Assembly: GCF_003589595.1 (NCBI RefSeq)
Contig: NW_020653200.1
Location: 5,051,800-5,115,799 of the forward strand
Reading direction: 5' to 3'
Source of the DNA: Hyposmocoma kahamanoa
Lineage: Eukaryota; Arthropoda; Insecta; Lepidoptera; Cosmopterigidae
Length of the DNA stretch: 64,000 nucleotides
The position numbers and the translations under genes were made by a program. Position 1 is the first letter of the stretch; each line of letters starts with the position of its first letter. Under the pieces are notes generated by a model. That model had not been told where the DNA came from. It saw nothing but the letters and a program-made list of their open reading frames with translations, and made no database searches. Shown in pieces: positions 56,985 to 64,000 of this stretch.

Positions 56985-58750
56985 ACTCTGGGCAAATAAA
57001 GCCCTGTATATGATAAGGCCCGGGACCCTAAAAGTATATTTAAATTCATTACAACGGCACGACATTGTGTGACCGTTTAGAAACTTTTTACGGGGGGAAA
57101 ATAGGAACGCAGTACCGCGGCTACGACTCAACTACGCCGCCAAATTGTTAGACCAGTCGCGTTCTTAGTCGCAATCAGCAGTTGACGCTCGCCACATTCA
57201 CTTACAGGGTCAAAAAACGTACGCTTAAATTTGACTTAAATTTTTAATTGTGATTTCTCCTTACTTTCTGTTTTTGAATGTTCATAAAACATTTAACTTT
57301 AATACTCAGATATCATTTTGCACTTTGGTTTTGTTTTATTTACAAAAATATTGAATCGTGTTGTAAAGCCTGTGTCGTTTAATAAGGCCCGACAAAAAAA
57401 AAGCGTTGGGCCTTATTAGTCGTTATGGGCCACACAACACAAAGTTAAAATGAAAACATCTTGAAAAAATTGGGAAACCAATGAAATAATGGTTTTATTC
57501 ATATGCGTTCAATTATTTTAGTGTATACAAAGTTCCTTAACGGCATAATTTATTCAGTTTAGGTGGACTAGTTACCCAATCTACATTGACACTCAGTGAG
57601 CATAAATAAAATATCATTGTTGACACTGATGAAGGACGACAAAATATTTTCTATTTGAACTCTCTTTTTGTTATCTTTAGGCGACTACAATGTCTTTATC
57701 ACAAAAAAAGAGCAATGCAAATTTTTATATGCGCTAATTTATTGGGGAACCTTGTTACCCGTAGCCGTGTCATAAGGCCCAAAGAAAGTATTTCTGGTAT
57801 GATACAATATTGTCTAAAATAGCAGAATGGTTGATTACTCTTAATATTTTACTTAAGTTTAAAAAAAAGATTATTTTGGTTGAAAATATTATAAAGATAA
57901 ATTATTTTAAGATTGTTTTGTTATCCTCGGCGGTTCGAGGATTTTGTGTTGAATACTGATTGTCATAGTTCCTGTTCAGCTTTATAGGATTGAGTTATAC
58001 GTAGAGTTTAGTAATATTTTTGTATTTGATGTGGCTTATATTATTGCGATAAAGGACTTATTTATTTACTGGCCCTTTAATGACATACGATATTCATTAA
58101 AGGCCAAAGAGAGGGTTTTTTAAAATGCCACAAAAAGTATTACTAAGCTAGAAGCGTATTGTTCTCGCGATGCAAGAATGGTGCAGCCGAATAAAGCTCT
58201 TATTTCAGAGTGGACACTAAAATATCACTATAACTTCAAAATTACAAATCTAAAATCTATTTTTTTACGACTGGAATCGACAAAATCAAGACTTTTGACA
58301 GTCAGACTGTTCAGTCAGATCAATTTGAGATTTAGACAATCAGATTTAAGTTAAATGCTGTGGTTCTCGAAAACCTTATTCCAGTGTGGATAGTACCCTT
58401 GTAATTTTTTAATGGCGGAGTGACTAAATGTATTTTTTTGCGACTAGAACAGACTAAATGGCGATTTTTTTATTTGGCTAGTCAAATTTAAAAAACACTC
58501 AGGAACTGTAAGTTCTCGAGATTGATGATACTGTTATAACTAAACGGTGGACCGAAAAATCCCGTTTCTTGCGGATAGAATCGACTAAATCATATCTAGA
58601 TCTATAGAATCATATTTATTGAGGTGTATTATGGATAGAAAAGCACCCCTATAATTTATCAACGGCGGTCAGACGAAATCTAGTTTTTTTGCGACTAAAT
58701 GGCGATTTTTTTACGTGACTATTCAAAATTTAAAAACTCGACCATTGTTA
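56985..58750. repeat. Repetitive sequence with ataaggccc and gactaaatggcga motifs, no gene
   Basis: The word ataaggccc or its complement occurs at 57013, 57382, 57408 and 57772. Later, ttttttgcgacta and gactaaatggcgattttttta recur at about 58430-58490 and 58680-58730. It may be the remnant of one or two decayed elements. Element ends could not be fixed. Confidence 0.5.
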
Positions 58751-61329
58751 CGCTGGAATAAGAGTAGGCACCATGTGTTCAGTCTATTATCTGTAAAACG
58801 GTACTTGATGAATAAAACTTCAATAATTAATTTGGAACCTATTTACTCCACAGTTTTTTATAAAAAACAGAAACTACATAACTTACTTTAATCGTTACAC
58901 AAAAGTGCATTACATGCAATTGTTACTGTAAACGTAATAAAATTATTATAATCATAATAGCTACGTTAGCATATGATATAAGTAGTGCTTAAGTCATATA
59001 CCTATATACCTAATAATAAATAAATATTGCTCCATTGTAATAATTAATAAACCATACAGACTAAAATACCATCTTGTTACATAACTTAAAATAGTTTGTG
59101 CTTTGGAATAAATCTATAAAAATCAACAAAAAATACGGTCTCATCTTTGAAATCTTTTACAAACAATGATCTGATCGTTGGTCAAACAAATGTTTTGAAA
59201 GCATTTTGAAAGCAGTTTGATTTCCCATGGTAGTGAGATCATCAACTCAACTTTGAAATTATAACATTTTGTAAGTCAATGAATTATAAATAAAATGTTC
59301 ATTGTCACGGCCAATGCAATCATAAGAAACCTTTTTACTTTAGATTAGGTTACAAAGTATAAATATTGTAGATATTACTAAGTTGGACGCATGTCAGTAT
59401 AACGAGTCTGTACTTCTATTTTAAAGCAATAGTCAATGAAGATACGCTACGTTTAGAATGTAGGTATGTGCCCGTCTGTTTATCTGAATTTCCGCGCGTT
59501 CTGCACTTTAGTACCAATGATGTGGTTTTCAGTGCACTATGGAGATAAACTTAGGTAACATCTAGTGTTAGTTTTATTTTTATGTTTTGACAAAATAAAA
59601 AGGATGTAAATTTTAACGTGCGTCTTTCGGCATGCTCGACGCTACGCATGCGAAGCTGACTGAGCAAAGTGCGTGCGGTAACCTATAACGCGGGAGAGTT
59701 ATTTTTAAGTGTACTTATTATTTGTTATTAAAAAGAAGATAAAATACCTATTTGGTAGCACAGTTTAGGAGGTAGATTGCGTAGGTGATACTTGTTTATG
59801 CGTATGAAGGGCACAGGCTAGTATATGTGAGTAAATAAATTGTAAGCAAAAAAAAATATTACGCATTATCACTTGCGTTCGTCTTTAATACTAAGATTTA
59901 CCAAAGTTACTCCTAGGTAGTCATAGTCAACCGCGTTTTACTTTAAATAAGATTGATAGTGAACGACCGCTCTTACAAAGGCCAAAGGCAAAATAAGTAA
60001 CTTGTAACGCACATTACTATTTTGTAAATAAATCTTAAAAATCGACAAATGGACACAACTCATTTTAGCATTAGATTTTTAAAGGTTTAACTGATAAATA
60101 GGTACACAAAACAGGGTTAACCATCGTAAAATATCTGGGTCAACCTTTAACAATACCGTAAACCAAAACAAATCATTAAATTCCTGAATAAAGTAGACCA
60201 TTGCACAATTCGCATATCCAGCGTAACAAAGGCTTAAAGTGTATGTACCGTTTTATTTTTTTCTTTGCTACATCGACTCTTGAGTCATATTATAAACGTT
60301 AATGATCTTAAAATTATTTTAACGTCTTTGTTTTCTTAGTAAATATACTTTAGCTTAGTTATGTTATAATTATATTAATTTGTACGTTTACGTTACAATT
60401 GTGTCATTGTTACACCTGATGAGCGAATTGTTCATTCAAAATAACATTAATATAATTATTTTTCATATTGTGTGTTAATTACATAAAGAATCATTTTTAA
60501 GATTATCTGTTGAAGTAAAGTAAATAATACGGGTTGCAGAACAAGTGTAGTGTGGGTAGTACTACTTTAATCATCAGAAGAGCATCTTACGATAACATCA
60601 AATTTTAGTTCATAAGTTCGCAATACCAGTACATTCTTCTAAGCAAAAACTTACATTTTAATGATATAGTTATAGGCAAAAGATATACTATAAAACATAC
60701 AATAGCATATTATATATGTTGAAATTGTAGTAATCTTACTTCTTGAGGACCTTATTACAATATACAAAACAAAAAGCTTCAATAGTTAACAAATTGACCG
60801 GACACAACATGGAAAAATTGAACTACAAAGACAATATCAATGACATCTTAATGAGAGGCTACGCAGCGAGAGAGGCTAAGTTAACTTAGCTCACCAATCA
60901 GCGGCATGTTTTCATACATCTAACTATATAGCTAACTGAACTATATGGCCTATAATTACCCAACGAACTCGGCAATCTAACTAAACTCTGGCTTTCACCC
61001 ACGTGTGGGGAAATACTAGCGTCGAGTGGCAGCACTTTACTATTGCCCCGTATTTTCTTAGCTTAGCTTTACATGCAGCTATGTGAACTAAGTTTACTTA
61101 GTTTCGCTCGCGGTGTGGCCCCTCCTTTATGTGATATGTAACAAAATATTCAAACTATATTATAGCTGATCTTGCCTCGTACAAAATTACAATTGACCCG
61201 CACAGTGTTTATTGAGAATCAAGCATTTGAAGTATTGGTCTTGCGAAAGTTGGTAACATTTAAAATTGTAATGATAATATGAAATTAATAAATATTCTAT
61301 CACGAGTACGATCAGCTGCTGAAATATAG
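58751..61329. other. No recognised gene
   Basis: A/T-rich. A G/C-richer segment at 60840-61130 contains gctaagttaacttagc and related ctaag/cttag words, possibly a decayed inverted-repeat element. No exon was supported. Confidence 0.4.
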
Positions 61330-61384
61330 TGGTCATTTTTTACACCATATACATTAGTTATTTATAGGGTGTAAAAAATGACCA
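61330..61384. mobile_element. 55-bp mini inverted-repeat element
   Basis: Perfect 17-bp arms tggtcattttttacacc and complement around a 21-base centre. It ends directly against the 8-bp duplication of the next MITE. Confidence 0.7.
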
Positions 61385-61391
61385 TTATAAA

Positions 61392-61672
61392 CATTGACTT
61401 ACAATTATATGGACGTCGGGTCCGCGCTAAAAAGTGTCCGAACTTATAGGGCGTTAAAATCGTATACAGAGCGCCATTCATGCTCTAGTCTTCGTTTGTT
61501 CGACTGACAGCGAAGCAAGCAAAATTAGACAGTACTGCGATGACATTACTATTTAAATTCAACGTTTTAGCTTTTTCATATTCCTTGAAATGTCACTACG
61601 TTTAAATAGGTTGGGACATTTTTTTCGTGGTTTTTGTATTAGACCCGTAATCTATTTATTTGTAAGTCAATG
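61392..61672. mobile_element. 281-bp MITE with 8-bp TSD
   Basis: CATTGACTTACAA at both ends, related over about 31 bp. Exact 8-bp duplications attataaa at 61384-61391 and 61673-61680. The interior matches the reverse complement of 48174-48401 (for example gcgctaaaaagtgtccg, ctgcgatgacatta, gggacattttttt). Confidence 0.9.
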
Positions 61673-61680
61673 ATTATAAA

Positions 61681-63029
61681 CATAAAAATAACTAGATTTT
61701 GGGAGAAAATGTTTTGTATAAGTAAAATAGGTCATTGATATACAAAACAATTATACAGATACACTTGGATGCAGTAAAAAAATTAATTAAAAAACCACAA
61801 GCATTAATATTATAATAATATGACTGAGAAATAGAAGAAGGTATTAATGTAATACATATACATACGAGTATTGCTAATTACATAATTAGCAACTAATAGT
61901 ATGCTGAATAATCGACCAGTAACGTGGCCGAAGAGCCGAATGTTCGGCTAAACTATTCCACCTGACAAAGCGCACGTACGAAAATTGGCTCGAGAAATAC
62001 CACTATTAACATCAATTATGGTAAATAATTTAGTACAATGAACCTAAAAACGTACTTTAATATTCAAGATTACAATTTAAATTTATAACTTAATGAAGAA
62101 AATAGTTGTTTTTAACTTTCACAAATTTTAATATTATTTTGGTTTGCAAATAATAAGTGCTTGGTTGATTTTGTGAGCGTTTATTTAGTCATACGTAAAC
62201 TACATAATAAATAGGTAGTTTTCATTTGATATATTACAGTTTGTTTATATCTTCGAAAAATAATTTAGTTATGTTACATTTCCTTTGATCTTTTAGATAA
62301 AGAAAAACTGCGTGAAAAATATTTAGATAAAGAAAAAATCTAAAGTTGCGCTTTCGCGAACTTACACTGTATGTGTAATGTAAATAAAATTTACTTAATT
62401 TACATGGTAATTTATTGGTTTTTTTTTTATTTCTACCTCGTGTTTTTATTAGGTCTTAAGCCAAATAATAAAAAACAGACCGAACAAGCCGAATACTAAT
62501 ATTCGAATATTCGTTGCAAATCTAAACAATCATCCGGGAGATAAAAAAATTTGCGATTTACAATTCTCGACCAAAGATGTCCCCGAACAAGGAACTTTAC
62601 GTAAACATTGCTGTTAAGATACTCAGATCCGACTTCAAGAACCAGAACACTGTAAAACAAACCCATAGTGATAGCAACTCCACACACAGAGGCACAGCGA
62701 GGCTTAAAATTTCATACACAAGACTATTAAACGTGGATCGCGCCGCTTAGTATAGCTGAATTTATTAGGCCCTCAGTCAATCCTTCAATTACATTACATC
62801 ACTATTCAGTCGTCGCATCAGTGCGCTACCTTACGAGTACCGTATATAAGTCTTACGAGATTATACTGCAGTTACGTCAAGCACTTTTGGAAGTCATCGT
62901 GCCTCAATATGGAAATTTTAAGTTAAAGACGATAAAACGCAGATACAAATTTGTGATCTATGAACTTTTATCACAGATGTACACGAAGATCCCTATAACT
63001 TAATTTTCTTTGTTACACAACCACCGACT
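61681..63029. other. No recognised gene
   Basis: A/T-rich. Short frames at 62496-62687 (minus) and 62821-63003 (plus) have no recognisable domain. Confidence 0.4.
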
Positions 63030-63215
63030 ATTTTTTTATAATATCAAGTGACGGGACGAACAAGTCGTGCGCTTGATGGTAAGCTACACGCCTGTCCATA
63101 AGTTAAGTGCCACTCAGAGCTTTAAATCGCAAACATCTGAGAGGCACTGTCCCTGCTCCCGTCACCCTGAGACATAGCTGACAAGTCCCATGTGCCTGTA
63201 ATTTCACCTATGTAC
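63030..63215 (+). repeat. Dispersed repeat family A, copy 5
   Basis: Contains atatcaagtgacgggacga, aagtcgtgcgcttgatggta, gccactcagagctttaaatc and catgtgcctgtaatttcacc. It is the best 5' end of the family in this window. Confidence 0.8.
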
Positions 63216-64000
63216 AGACTATACAGAATTCTCGCAAATACCTATTTCGAACTTGAAAAGCAATCATTACAGCAAGGGATGTCAAATGCAAACAAATGTT
63301 GTCACGAAATTTTCATATCTCACTCACGAGCAAGAGAACAAACGTGTTGGTTACCAAATTACTATTACCATTCAGTCACTATGAGCCTACTTGATAATAG
63401 TCCATCTTGAATTACCTATGGTAAGAATTACAATACATTTTTTTTCTAACTGGACATTGGACTAGACTAAACTGCGACAACCTACGGGATACTTAATAAA
63501 TAAGTTCGGTGACCTAACTGGGTGAATCACGGAATAGGATTCACACAACATCAATGTGGTTTACTTAATAGTGGTCATCTAGTCTATGCAATAAAGACTG
63601 ATGAATTAACTGTCTTGACAGTATGTATGGAAAGCTACATGTATATCCAAGATTAATCTAAACGAGACATTTGAGAAAGGAACTATTGTGGTTATATATA
63701 CTACAAGTCTTCACTACACATATGTATATCTATATATATTAGACAACTTAGTTACCTTATTGTGACCTATTAACATCATTAAGTATTATGCTGTGATACT
63801 CTTATCGCAGAGCAAATGTAAGTGTTTGCAGCAACAAGTCTAATTTCGGATATTTAAATACACAATGTTCTTTCACAGCTAATTGTAATTTAATCACTAT
63901 CTTTTACCAATACAAAGACTATGTCAACCTACAGAGCATCATATTACATGTAAAGCGTATCATTTTCAACAGCGTTTTGTACGAGCTAGTGCTCGTTCAC
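63216..64000. other. No recognised gene
   Basis: The 72-codon frame at 63192-63410 starts inside the family A repeat and has no motif. Nothing else was recognised to the end. Confidence 0.4.

Noticed and set aside
60840..61130. Possible inverted-repeat element with cttag/ctaag words
   Set aside because: No matching ends or duplication could be found by eye.

Overview
The window reads as a piece of an animal genome, most likely an insect and probably a moth or butterfly. It is AT-rich, has two assembly gaps (1-542 and 45661-46060), short GT-AG introns, and a dense mix of non-LTR retrotransposons, DNA transposons, short inverted-repeat elements and tRNA-derived SINEs of the sort common in Lepidoptera. 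The order is an inference from repeat style; no species can be named. There are no operons, CRISPR arrays or prokaryotic signals.

One host gene is convincing: a seven-exon nuclear receptor of the NR2E group on the minus strand (39899 down to 34743). All six splice junctions keep phase, giving about 522 residues with a complete two-finger DNA-binding domain (P-box CDGCRG) and a complete ligand-binding domain. It resembles insect Hr83 (NR2E5). Its second intron holds a 1.4-kb TA-flanked element with a pogo-type helix-turn-helix remnant.

The first half (543-32324) is nested mobile DNA. A full-length CR1-type retrotransposon with both frames open and a 13-bp target duplication (764-5540) sits in a large terminal-inverted-repeat element. 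A decayed Harbinger/ISL2EU transposase gene follows (6378-8652). Next is an intron-containing Tc1/mariner-like transposase with about 81 residues between its last two catalytic acids (10492-17518), split by a full-length I/Nimb-type retrotransposon (10696-16264) with a 13-bp duplication; the transposase frame resumes on the far side. A second, decayed I-type copy (17601-20250) is interrupted by a Transib element (20251-23876), the superfamily related to the RAG1 recombinase, with CAC-starting heptamers and inverted repeats longer than 500 bp. At 26776-32324 a second copy of the large element, with 8-bp duplications and a 99-bp tandem array, carries another CR1-type LINE.

The second half (40000-64000) has no supported host exon. 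It holds SINEs, a recurrent dispersed repeat, TA-flanked elements with internal repetition of their terminal motif, a family with 8-bp target duplications whose smallest member is just two 13-bp ends joined, elements with Penelope-like features (variable 12-16-bp duplications and a hammerhead-like core), and fragments of LINE reverse transcriptase and pogo-type helix-turn-helix sequence.
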